From contig JAUWYH010000087.1 in NCBI GenBank assembly GCA_030615975.1, positions 1-6,781 of the forward strand: a DNA stretch of 6,781 nt. Reading direction: 5' to 3'. Positions within the stretch are counted from its first letter, which is position 1, and each line of letters starts with the position of its first letter. The DNA comes from Candidatus Aminicenantota bacterium (GTDB taxonomy: Bacteria; Acidobacteriota; Aminicenantia; Aminicenantales; Aminicenantaceae). The notes below the pieces were generated by a model. That model was not told the DNA's origin. It saw only the letters and a program-made list of their open reading frames with translations, and searched no databases. Positions 1 through 5,727 of this stretch are shown piece after piece. The translations under genes and the position numbers were made by a program.

Positions 1-1099
1 TGATATCCATAGCCGGGAACAGCCTTTTATCCACTAGACGCCTGTCTAAATTTATCTCTAAATTTCCTGTGCCTTTAAATTCTTCAAATATAACTTCATC
101 CATTCGGCTTCCGGTATCTATAAGGGCTGTTGCTATGATCGTTAAACTCCCTCCCTCCTCAATTTTTCTTGCTGAGCCAAAAAATTTCTTGGGTTTGTTC
201 AAGGCATTGGCATCTATACCTCCAGAAAGGACCTTACCTGAAGGAGGGATGATAGCATTATGAGCTCTCGCTAAGCGGGTTACACTATCGAGTAAAATAA
301 TCACGTCTCTTTTGAATTCAACGAGTCTTTTTGCCTTTTCAAGAACAATTTTTGCAACCTGAGCATTACGAATTGGAGGCTCATCAAAAGTAGAAGCAAT
401 AACCTCTCCTTCTATGCTCCTTTGAAAATCTGTCACCTCTTCTGGCCTTTCTGCCACCAAAAGAACGATAAGAAAAACTTCAGGGTGATTTTTTTCGATC
501 GACTTTGCAATTGTTTTTAAAAGTGTTGTCTTGCCTGCTCGAGGCGGAGAGACAATCAGTCCCCTCTGTCCTTTTCCGATCGGAGTCAAAAGATCCATAA
601 TTCTAGCATTAAGATTCTTTTTGTTCCCATCTTCCAGGTTTATTTTCTCAAAAGGATACAAAGGAGTTAAATTATCAAATTGGATATGTCTTCTGGTTTG
701 GAGAACGGTATCGGGATGAGCAAAATTGATAGCCTCAATTTTAATGAGAGCGAAGTACTTTTCTCCATTCTTAGGAGGCCTGACGATTCCTGAAACTGTA
801 TCTCCTGTACGAAGCTGAAATTTTCTTATTTGAGAAGGAGAAACATATATATCATCTTGACTGGGCAAATAACTGAATTCAGGAGCTCTTAAGAATCCAA
901 ACCCGTCATCAAGACACTCCAGCACGCCTTCGGAGAAAAGCAAGTCATTCATCTTCGCTTGAGCTTCTAAAATTTTGAAGGTGAGATCATGTCTGTTTGA
1001 ATTCTCAGCCTCATCACCGGAAACACCTATTTGTGCTGCAATTTTTAATAATTGTGAGACATCTTTTTCTTCAAGTTCTGCCAAATTGTACTCTTTCAT
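1..1099 (-). CDS. rho: Transcription termination factor Rho (3' end cut off by window)
   Basis: Rho is a hexameric RNA-dependent ATPase/helicase that loads on untranslated nascent RNA and stops RNA polymerase. 366 codons are visible, and the frame runs off the window edge. Seen: an N-terminal helical region (about 1-50); a cold-shock-like RNA-binding fold with DGFGFLR and [13 protein letters not shown]; Walker A PPRAGKT with Lys190 and Thr191; ERPEEVTD with the catalytic-type Glu217; [11 protein letters not shown] with Asp271 and Ser272; the Q-loop region GGIDANAL; the R-loop region EEFKGTGN. All fit E. coli Rho with a constant offset of +6. By that offset the arginine finger (E. coli Arg366) would be near residue 372, just outside the window. 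The ATG is chosen for its Shine-Dalgarno site and because the N-terminus matches compact Rho proteins. Residue 216 is Ala where E. coli has Asp210. The gene lies 76 bases after lon on the same strand with no evident terminator between, so co-transcription is possible. Confidence 0.97.
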   Translation of the reverse strand, partial: MKEYNLAELEEKDVSQLLKIAAQIGVSGDEAENSNRHDLTFKILEAQAKMNDLLFSEGVLECLDDGFGFLRAPEFSYLPSQDDIYVSPSQIRKFQLRTGDTVSGIVRPPKNGEKYFALIKIEAINFAHPDTVLQTRRHIQFDNLTPLYPFEKINLEDGNKKNLNARIMDLLTPIGKGQRGLIVSPPRAGKTTLLKTIAKSIEKNHPEVFLIVLLVAERPEEVTDFQRSIEGEVIASTFDEPPIRNAQVAKIVLEKAKRLVEFKRDVIILLDSVTRLARAHNAIIPPSGKVLSGGIDANALNKPKKFFGSARKIEEGGSLTIIATALIDTGSRMDEVIFEEFKGTGNLEINLDRRLVDKRLFPAMDI

Positions 1100-1105
1100 T
1101 TTTTT

Positions 1106-1111
1106 ACCTCT
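1106..1111 (-). promoter_or_regulatory. Ribosome binding site of rho
   Basis: The minus strand reads AGAGGT, six bases before the ATG at 1099, in an A-rich leader. It supports that ATG as the rho start. Confidence 0.75.
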
Positions 1112-1175
1112 TTTTTTGTTTAATTTTAAGATAGAAAATATTTGTACTTGAAAAAATCTTGTTATTTATTTGATA

Positions 1176-3602
1176 TCAATGGGTTAGAGGAGGTTCTTGG
1201 GGGCTTTCTCCTCCCTCTCCCCTGCTAGAAAGTTCAGAGGAAATCGCAACTTTATCTTTCTTCACTTTTTTTGGGAATTGTTTAGTTAGAGCATATTTCA
1301 AGACTTCATCCATATTTTCTACAAAGTAGATTTTTATATCATCCTTTATGTTTTTCGGAATATCTCTCAAATCGGGCTTGTTGTCGAACGGAAGAATAGC
1401 TTTCTGGATTCCCTCTCGATGAGCTGCTAATAACTTCTCTTTTATTCCGCCCACAGGAAGCACTTTACCTTTTAAAGTGATCTCTCCTGTCAAAGCCACA
1501 TTTTTACTAACTGGAATTTCAGTCAGAAGAGAAATGATAGAGGTAGCAATTGTTATTCCAGCAGAAGGACCTTCTTTGGGAATGGCAATTTCGGGGACGT
1601 GGATATGAATATCGAAATTTTTATGCAAATCTTTTGCAATGTCTAATTCAAAAATTTTGCCCTTAACATAACTGAATGCTGCTTGAGCCGATTCCTGCAT
1701 GATTTCTCCGAGCTGTCCAGTAAGCGTGAAGTTACCTTTCCCGTGGACTTTTGTAACCTCAAAGGTTAAAAGTTCTCCTCCAAATTCAGTGCAAGCCATA
1801 CCCACTGCAACACCAACTTCATCTTTTTTATCTATTTCTAACCGCCTAAACCTGGGAATGCCTAGATATTTTTCTAAATTTTTAGGAGTCACGTTCTCAC
1901 AATAAGACTTTCCTTTTGCCACGACTTTCTTGACTACTTTGCGGCAAATGGATGTCAGTTCTCTCTCTAAGCTTCTTACGCCTGCTTCTCTTGTGTATTC
2001 ACGAATGAGCTTCATTAATGATTTGTCAGAAATCTTCAGATTATTATCCTTCAAACCATGAGCCTTTATCTGTTTTGGCAAGAGAAATTGTTTGCCTATT
2101 TGCAGCTTTTCATCCTCTGTATAACCAGGAAGTCGGATGATTTCCATCCTATCAACAAGAGGTCCCGGAACAGGCTCAATCATGTTTGCTGTCACAATGA
2201 ACATCACTTGAGAGAGATCGAAATCAGTATCTATATAATGATCTAAAAATGTACTGTTCTGTTCAGGATCCAGAACTTCCATCAATGCTGAAGCAGGATC
2301 TCCTCTAAAGTCCATACTCATCTTATCCACTTCATCAAGGAGAAAAACAGGGTTCTTAGTTCCTGCTCTCTTGATCATCTGGATCATTCTTCCAGGATAA
2401 GCTCCAATATATGTTCTTCTATGGCCTCTAATTTCGGCTTCATCGCGGACACCACCTAAAGAAAGGCGAACGAACTTTCTGCCTGTGGAACGGGCGATAG
2501 AACGCCCGAGAGAGCTTTTCCCTACTCCAGGAGGCCCTACAAACCCTAGTATGATACCTTTCGGATTTTTCACGAGTTGACGGACGGAAAGATATTCTAA
2601 TATTCTTTCTTTAACTTTATCCAATCCATAATGATCTTCGTTAAGAATCTTTTCTGCTTCTTTCAAGTTTCTTTTCTCTCTTGACTTTTTGTTCCAAGGC
2701 AAAGAAATTAGCCAATCTAAATAATTGCGGCAAACGGTTGCCTCTGCTGACATAGGAGGCATCGATTCTAATCTTTCTATTTCTTTATAAGCTTTCTCTT
2801 CTGCATCCTTTGGCATATTGGATTTAGCCACCTTCCGTTTAAGTTCTTCAATCTCGTTAGGCTGATCCTCTTTTTTATAACTTAAGCCTGCAGGAAAGAT
2901 TTTCTGTCCTGGTTCTCCAAAGGAATTTTTACGACGGGTGTGTTTTTTCCCTTCGCCTCTTAACTTGGAATGAACCTTTAGAATTTCATTTTCTAATATG
3001 AAATTAAGTCTTTGCATCCTTTCAAAGCTATTGATTATCTCTAACAAATTTTGCTTTTCCTCTAATGCCAGATAAAGATGAGAGGCAATGATATCAGCAA
3101 TCCGCTCAGGACTGTTATCTCTTAATGTAGGAATGATTGATTCAAAACTTGTGTGTTGGCTGAGTTTCAAATAATCCTCAAAGAGAGCTAGGACTCTTTT
3201 TAGAAGTTCTCTTATTTCTGTACTTTGGACTTCAATTTCCTTTATTTCTTTAGCTAGAACTTGATAGAAAGGATACGTGCTTAAGAATTCTATGACTCTT
3301 GCTCTCTTCTTTCCCTCGACGATCACTTTGACATTCTTATCATCCATCTTGATAGCTCGGATGATCTTTACAATAACACCTGTCGAATATATATCCTTGG
3401 GAGTTGGGTCGTCTATTGAAGCATTCATTTGGGCCGATAAAAAAATCATCTTGTTTTTTTTAGTAGCCATTTCAAGGGCTTTTACAGAGGAAGGGCGCCC
3501 GATGATAAAAGGGACCAAAGTAGATGGAAACACAACCATGTCCCTTAAGGGAATCAAAGGAATGTTTTTGATGATTTCAGAATGGTCATTGATATTTCGC
3601 AT
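1176..3602 (-). CDS. lon: ATP-dependent Lon protease (LonA, S16 family)
   Basis: Lon is a cytosolic homohexamer that unfolds damaged or regulatory proteins with its AAA+ ring and degrades them in an internal chamber. The 808 residues are close to the usual LonA length (E. coli 784). Seen: LON substrate-binding domain (about 14-205, [13 protein letters not shown] at the front); helical linker (about 206-350, MSAEATV intact); Walker [10 protein letters not shown] with Lys362; [19 protein letters not shown]; Walker [10 protein letters not shown] with Asp423 and Glu424; sensor-1 Asn473; DRMEII; sensor-2 region GVRSLERE; protease domain with Ser680 in PKEGPSAG and Lys723 in GGIKEK, the Ser-Lys dyad with the same 43-residue spacing as E. 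coli Ser679-Lys722. A short charged tail follows residue 775. Oddities: Ser replaces the usual Thr after the P-loop Lys, and residues 218-244 do not resemble the family's conserved linker helix. It follows relics of clpP and clpX and precedes rho. Confidence 0.97.
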   Translation of the reverse strand: MRNINDHSEIIKNIPLIPLRDMVVFPSTLVPFIIGRPSSVKALEMATKKNKMIFLSAQMNASIDDPTPKDIYSTGVIVKIIRAIKMDDKNVKVIVEGKKRARVIEFLSTYPFYQVLAKEIKEIEVQSTEIRELLKRVLALFEDYLKLSQHTSFESIIPTLRDNSPERIADIIASHLYLALEEKQNLLEIINSFERMQRLNFILENEILKVHSKLRGEGKKHTRRKNSFGEPGQKIFPAGLSYKKEDQPNEIEELKRKVAKSNMPKDAEEKAYKEIERLESMPPMSAEATVCRNYLDWLISLPWNKKSREKRNLKEAEKILNEDHYGLDKVKERILEYLSVRQLVKNPKGIILGFVGPPGVGKSSLGRSIARSTGRKFVRLSLGGVRDEAEIRGHRRTYIGAYPGRMIQMIKRAGTKNPVFLLDEVDKMSMDFRGDPASALMEVLDPEQNSTFLDHYIDTDFDLSQVMFIVTANMIEPVPGPLVDRMEIIRLPGYTEDEKLQIGKQFLLPKQIKAHGLKDNNLKISDKSLMKLIREYTREAGVRSLERELTSICRKVVKKVVAKGKSYCENVTPKNLEKYLGIPRFRRLEIDKKDEVGVAVGMACTEFGGELLTFEVTKVHGKGNFTLTGQLGEIMQESAQAAFSYVKGKIFELDIAKDLHKNFDIHIHVPEIAIPKEGPSAGITIATSIISLLTEIPVSKNVALTGEITLKGKVLPVGGIKEKLLAAHREGIQKAILPFDNKPDLRDIPKNIKDDIKIYFVENMDEVLKYALTKQFPKKVKKDKVAISSELSSRGEGGESPQEPPLTH

Positions 3603-3604
3603 CT

Positions 3605-3661
3605 TTAAACTCCAACAGCTTGTTCTAAGCTCTTAAAATTTAGTTCGTTTTTTTTTGCCAT
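3605..3661 (-). CDS. Possible 18-codon leader frame before lon
   Basis: Downstream of the TGA in the clpX relic, an ATG at 3661 opens 18 codons (MAKKNELNFKSLEQAVGV) ending with TAA two bases before the lon ATG. The lon Shine-Dalgarno sequence lies inside its last codons. It could act as a short coupling frame, or simply be the tail of the relic. No good ribosome binding site precedes it, only an A-rich stretch, so I hold it as doubtful. Confidence 0.2.
   Translation of the reverse strand: MAKKNELNFKSLEQAVGV
3610..3613 (-). promoter_or_regulatory. Ribosome binding site of lon
   Basis: GGAG stands seven bases before the lon ATG. It lies within the last codons of the upstream relic frame, whose TAA (3605-3607) is two bases from the lon ATG. 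That arrangement could couple lon translation to whatever ribosomes pass through the upstream frame. Confidence 0.7.
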
Positions 3662-3842
3662 TTTTTCTGTAATTTTGGCTCAGTTGTAGCAGATATAGAT
3701 TACTCCAAGCCCTCCAATATGGTTATGCGCCAGATATTGGCCACTATTACAGAAATTGTTTCTTAGAACTGTGCTCACTTTTGGCTGATAACTCTTATCC
3801 ATGATTAACTCTTAATAAGGGAATGATATTTAAAGAACCTAC

Positions 3843-3983
3843 CTAATTTTTTGATTGGATTCTATTCTTTATATTAATCTTAGTACTAATGAACATTATA
3901 TTATCCTTGAGAATGCGAGAATAGATATCAAAAGCACCTTCTTTTTTTCTATCCTGTTCTTTGATAAAAGGGATTAATTTCAT
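3843..3983 (-). pseudogene. clpP: Relic of clpP, N-terminal 46 codons only
   Basis: ClpP is the serine peptidase of ClpXP and is normally about 190-210 residues. This frame starts 11 bases after the tig stop and reads MKLIPFIKEQDRKK, then GAFDIYSRILKDNIMFIS, then an unconserved tail to TAG at residue 47. The E. coli counterpart begins [20 protein letters not shown] and continues RLLKERVIFL, so the match runs through about residue 32. Everything after it is gone, including the Ser-His-Asp catalytic triad and the handle helix. Only 40 bases separate the TAG from the clpX relic, so most of the gene was deleted rather than silenced by one stop. No clear Shine-Dalgarno precedes the ATG. Position, order and strand all match clpP between tig and clpX. 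A working mini-protein seems unlikely but cannot be excluded by sequence alone. Confidence 0.8.
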
Positions 3984-3994
3984 GAGAAAACTTT

Positions 3995-5254
3995 TTATTC
4001 TATTATAGCGCTCTCAACTAAAAAGTCAACCGTCTTTTTGAATAGAATCGTGTTTTTCAAATCTTCTCTCTTTCCTTCTCTATTAACGGTATCTATAACT
4101 TTAGCAAGAGGCAAATTATTCGCTTTGGCAATAGCATTTAACTCCTCATGAATTTCTTCCTCAGATACTTCTATATTCTCCTTTTCAGCAATTTTCGTTA
4201 AAATCATATGATTCTTAATGTTATCTGTCACCATTCTTCTTCCTTCGGTTTTTAATTTCTTGACTTCTTCTTCTTTTATATTCTGTTCAGGATTGGCGGA
4301 GAGGAGCCTGTTTAAAACAGCTTTATACTCCTCCTCCACCAGAGTTTCTGGAAGTTCAAAGCTTAACTTATCAGAAATATTTTTTATAATTTCTTTAGCC
4401 ATTTCTTGCTTCGACTCTTTTTCCTTTGAGGCAATAATACTCTCTTTAATCTTTTCTTTTAAATCCTTTAAATTTTCATACTCTCCAAGGTCTTTAGCGA
4501 ACTCATCGTTGATTTCTGGTATTTTTCTCTCTTTTAAAGAAATGACCTTTAAATTGTATTCAATCGTTTTATCTGCCAATTTTTTATTCTTTTGATCTTT
4601 GCTATAAGTAAGGACAAAATGGCTTTCTTCATTCGGCTTTAACCCGACCAAATTCTGGTTTAATATTTCCTCATTATTAGGATTCCCGGCAAGGATGGCC
4701 ACTTTCTCTGTAGGTAGGAATTTTTTTGATTTAGTGTCTCTGCCTTTCATTTCAGCAATCACATAATCCCCATCTACCACTCCCCTTCCCTCCACAGGAA
4801 CATACTGGGAAGCATTTATACGGAGCTCTTCTAAAGATAAATTGATTTCCTCATCTGCGACCGAGATTTTCTTCTTTTTTATTTTAATATTTTTATATTC
4901 TGGAAGATTAATTTCGGGCCATATTTCCAGTTGAGCTTTTAATCGAAAAGGTTCTCCTTCCTTAAAATAAAGTTCTTTGACAACAGGAGAGCCTACCGGC
5001 TTGAGATTTTGGGATTGAAGTTCTTGTTTCAAAGCTTTGGGAACAAGAGAATTGATAAGGAAGTCTTTTATTTCAGGATAGAACATGCGTTTCACTATAT
5101 CTTTGGGAGCCTTTCCTGGCCTGAAACCAGGAATCTTAGCATTACTGGAATACTGGGCAAGAATTCTATTGAATTCACGCAAAGTTTCGTCTGCTTCAAT
5201 CTCCACCTCAATTTCTCTTTTGCACTGACTGAGTTCTTTTACAGTACTTTTCAT
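3995..5254 (-). CDS. tig: Trigger factor, ribosome-associated chaperone
   Basis: Trigger factor docks at the ribosome exit tunnel and shields nascent chains. The 419 residues fit the family (E. coli 432). Seen: N-terminal ribosome-binding domain (about 1-115) with the signature GFRPGKAP at 43-50, which contacts ribosomal protein L23; FKBP-like domain (about 150-240), where the usual PGF-containing active-site segment is replaced by NEEILNQNLVGLK, so prolyl isomerase activity may be weak or absent; C-terminal helical cradle (about 250-419), lysine- and glutamate-rich, with PEINDEFAKDLG at its start. The ATG at 5254 is the only in-frame start, with an in-frame TAA just upstream, and it fits the family's N-terminus. 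It has no Shine-Dalgarno at normal distance; a tandem repeat lies between. The stop is followed 11 bases later by the clpP relic. Confidence 0.96.
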   Translation of the reverse strand: MKSTVKELSQCKREIEVEIEADETLREFNRILAQYSSNAKIPGFRPGKAPKDIVKRMFYPEIKDFLINSLVPKALKQELQSQNLKPVGSPVVKELYFKEGEPFRLKAQLEIWPEINLPEYKNIKIKKKKISVADEEINLSLEELRINASQYVPVEGRGVVDGDYVIAEMKGRDTKSKKFLPTEKVAILAGNPNNEEILNQNLVGLKPNEESHFVLTYSKDQKNKKLADKTIEYNLKVISLKERKIPEINDEFAKDLGEYENLKDLKEKIKESIIASKEKESKQEMAKEIIKNISDKLSFELPETLVEEEYKAVLNRLLSANPEQNIKEEEVKKLKTEGRRMVTDNIKNHMILTKIAEKENIEVSEEEIHEELNAIAKANNLPLAKVIDTVNREGKREDLKNTILFKKTVDFLVESAIIE

Positions 5255-5287
5255 TTTATTAATGAGTTTATTTTATTAATGAGTTTA
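5254..5287. repeat. Perfect 17-base tandem duplication in the tig leader
   Basis: The plus strand carries TTTTATTAATGAGTTTA twice head to tail, at 5254-5270 and 5271-5287. The minus-strand unit ends on the A of the tig ATG. Taking out both copies would leave AGAGGA, eight bases, then ATG, a normal start site. As it stands the gap is 42 bases. The length is not a multiple of three, and no protein sequence is changed. Confidence 0.9.
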
Positions 5288-5296
5288 TTCTATCTT

Positions 5297-5302
5297 TCCT
5301 CT
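5297..5302 (-). promoter_or_regulatory. Displaced Shine-Dalgarno candidate of tig
   Basis: The minus strand reads AGAGGA, 42 bases before the tig ATG, too far for a normal ribosome binding site. No start codon lies at normal distance from it. A TATAAT hexamer sits just upstream (5304-5309) but lacks a matching -35 at 17 bases. If it were a real -10 element, transcription would start at or past this AGAGGA. Confidence 0.4.
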
Positions 5303-5315
5303 GATTATAGCTATG

Positions 5316-5400
5316 TGGGCAGAGCGGGATTCGAACCCGCACTCCTCCAATAGGAACTAGGTCCTAAGCCTAGCGCGTATACCAATTTCGCCACCTGCCC
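5316..5400 (-). tRNA. tRNA-Leu, anticodon UAG
   Basis: An 85-base class II tRNA folds fully. The acceptor GGGCAGG pairs with TCTGCCC (one G-U) and the discriminator is A. The D-stem is GCG/CGC with a GG-containing loop. The anticodon stem CTAGG/CCTAG closes the loop CTTAGGA, with anticodon TAG at 5364-5366 followed by G37. A 16-base variable arm has a TCCT/AGGA stem, and the T-arm is GCGGG-TTCGAAT-CCCGC. The long variable arm and discriminator A mark leucine; UAG reads CUN codons. The 3' CCA is not encoded. It lies 61 bases upstream of tig on the same strand, with no terminator seen between, so the two may share a transcript. Confidence 0.97.
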
Positions 5401-5532
5401 TTTTTTATACCTAAGATACGGAATGGAAATGCTAGTTAAACTTAATAATTTCAACTTAGGTTAAACAAAGCGAGATTAATCTATTTATGAAGGAGAATAA
5501 TATAGATTATTAATTACCATAATATAAAACTT
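5401..5532. other. Divergent intergenic region, no gene seen
   Basis: This AT-rich stretch lies between the minus-strand tRNA and the plus-strand genes, so it should hold promoters in both directions. No match is strong. For the tRNA, the minus strand offers TTTAAC, 16 bases, TATCTT, about 13 bases before the tRNA. For the plus strand I find no convincing pair. An AAGGAG at 5490-5495 is not followed by a useful start; an ATG overlapping its front opens only eight codons. Confidence 0.4.
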
Positions 5533-5727
5533 TTGTCAATTATATTGACTGACCGTGATCAGGGACCAGCTCTTGACACTGGACATTTCTATAAAAAATT
5601 CTTCTTTTTTTTAGAGGATAGAGAAAAAATATCGGAACATATTATGAGAATAGATAAAGAGCCCACTGTCAGGGATTGCCCCCGATTTGACAAAAAAGAT
5701 GAAAAAATGATATTAGGCTGTAAATGA
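5533..5727 (+). CDS. Doubtful small reading frame overlapping the transporter start
   Basis: I do not recognise this frame. It is open from just after a TAG at 5503 and ends in TGA at 5725-5727, overlapping the next gene's ATG as ATGA. Possible starts are TTG at 5533 (64 codons) and ATG at 5644 (27 codons); neither has a clear Shine-Dalgarno. The product would be charged and soluble, with TVRDCPRFDKKDEK and a final Cys near the end, and no membrane segment. The ATGA overlap is typical of translationally coupled genes, which is the main argument for it. It could also be the tail of a decayed gene or chance. Confidence 0.28.
   Translation: MSIILTDRDQGPALDTGHFYKKFFFFLEDREKISEHIMRIDKEPTVRDCPRFDKKDEKMILGCK

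Larger units (their letters stand above)
3605..3802 (-). pseudogene. clpX: Relic of clpX, zinc-finger domain, broken by TGA
   Basis: ClpX is the AAA+ unfoldase partner of ClpP and begins with a four-cysteine zinc-binding domain. From the ATG at 3802 the frame reads MDKSYQPK, then VLRNNFCNSGQ, then GGLGVIYICYN, then TGA (3680-3682). This follows the ClpX pattern of CSFCGKSQ, about 18 residues, then GPxVYICxEC. Cys18 falls on E. coli Cys18 and Cys38 beside E. coli Cys37. Asn15 stands where Cys15 belongs, and the TGA replaces the fourth Cys. After the TGA the same frame stays open for 24 codons to a TAA at 3605-3607. That tail is not recognisable as ClpX. The AAA+ domain, about 350 residues, is missing. 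Position and strand match clpX in tig-clpP-clpX-lon. I infer a decayed gene. A small zinc-ribbon protein is a weaker alternative, since two of the four ligands are lost. Confidence 0.72.

Noticed and set aside
3277..3636. Plus-strand open frame of 119 codons.
   Set aside because: It is antisense to the lon 5' end, which has a full domain match. It has no recognisable product or ribosome site.
3680..3682. TGA at a cysteine position in the ClpX-like frame, read as selenocysteine or a recoded stop.
   Set aside because: The first zinc Cys is also lost, the AAA+ domain is missing, and I see no convincing SECIS-type hairpin. TGA serves as the lon stop and Trp is encoded by TGG, so the standard code fits. 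A nonsense mutation is simpler.
3735..3800. GTGAGCACAG-like sequence upstream of lon considered as part of a CIRCE (HrcA) heat-shock operator.
   Set aside because: The paired TTAGCACTC/GAGTGCTAA arms with a nine-base spacer are not present, and the bases are explained by the ClpX-like frame.
4218..4595. Plus-strand open frame of 125 codons rich in Ser, Phe and Leu.
   Set aside because: Its composition is what the antisense of a Lys/Glu-rich gene gives; tig on the other strand explains it.
5009..5353. Plus-strand open frame of 114 codons ending in VGRAGFEPALLQ.
   Set aside because: It lies antisense to the 5' end of tig and then reads through the antisense strand of the tRNA-Leu gene. The GRAGFEPA tail is a well-known false protein produced by antisense tRNA.
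5409..5461. Inverted arms ACCTAAG and CTTAGGT, 39 bases apart.
   Set aside because: Seven-base arms with a long AT-rich loop and no T-run are expected by chance; not a credible terminator or operator.
5573..5595. TTGACA followed by TATAAA on the plus strand as a promoter for the transporter.
   Set aside because: The spacer is only 11 bases, far from the 16-18 needed.
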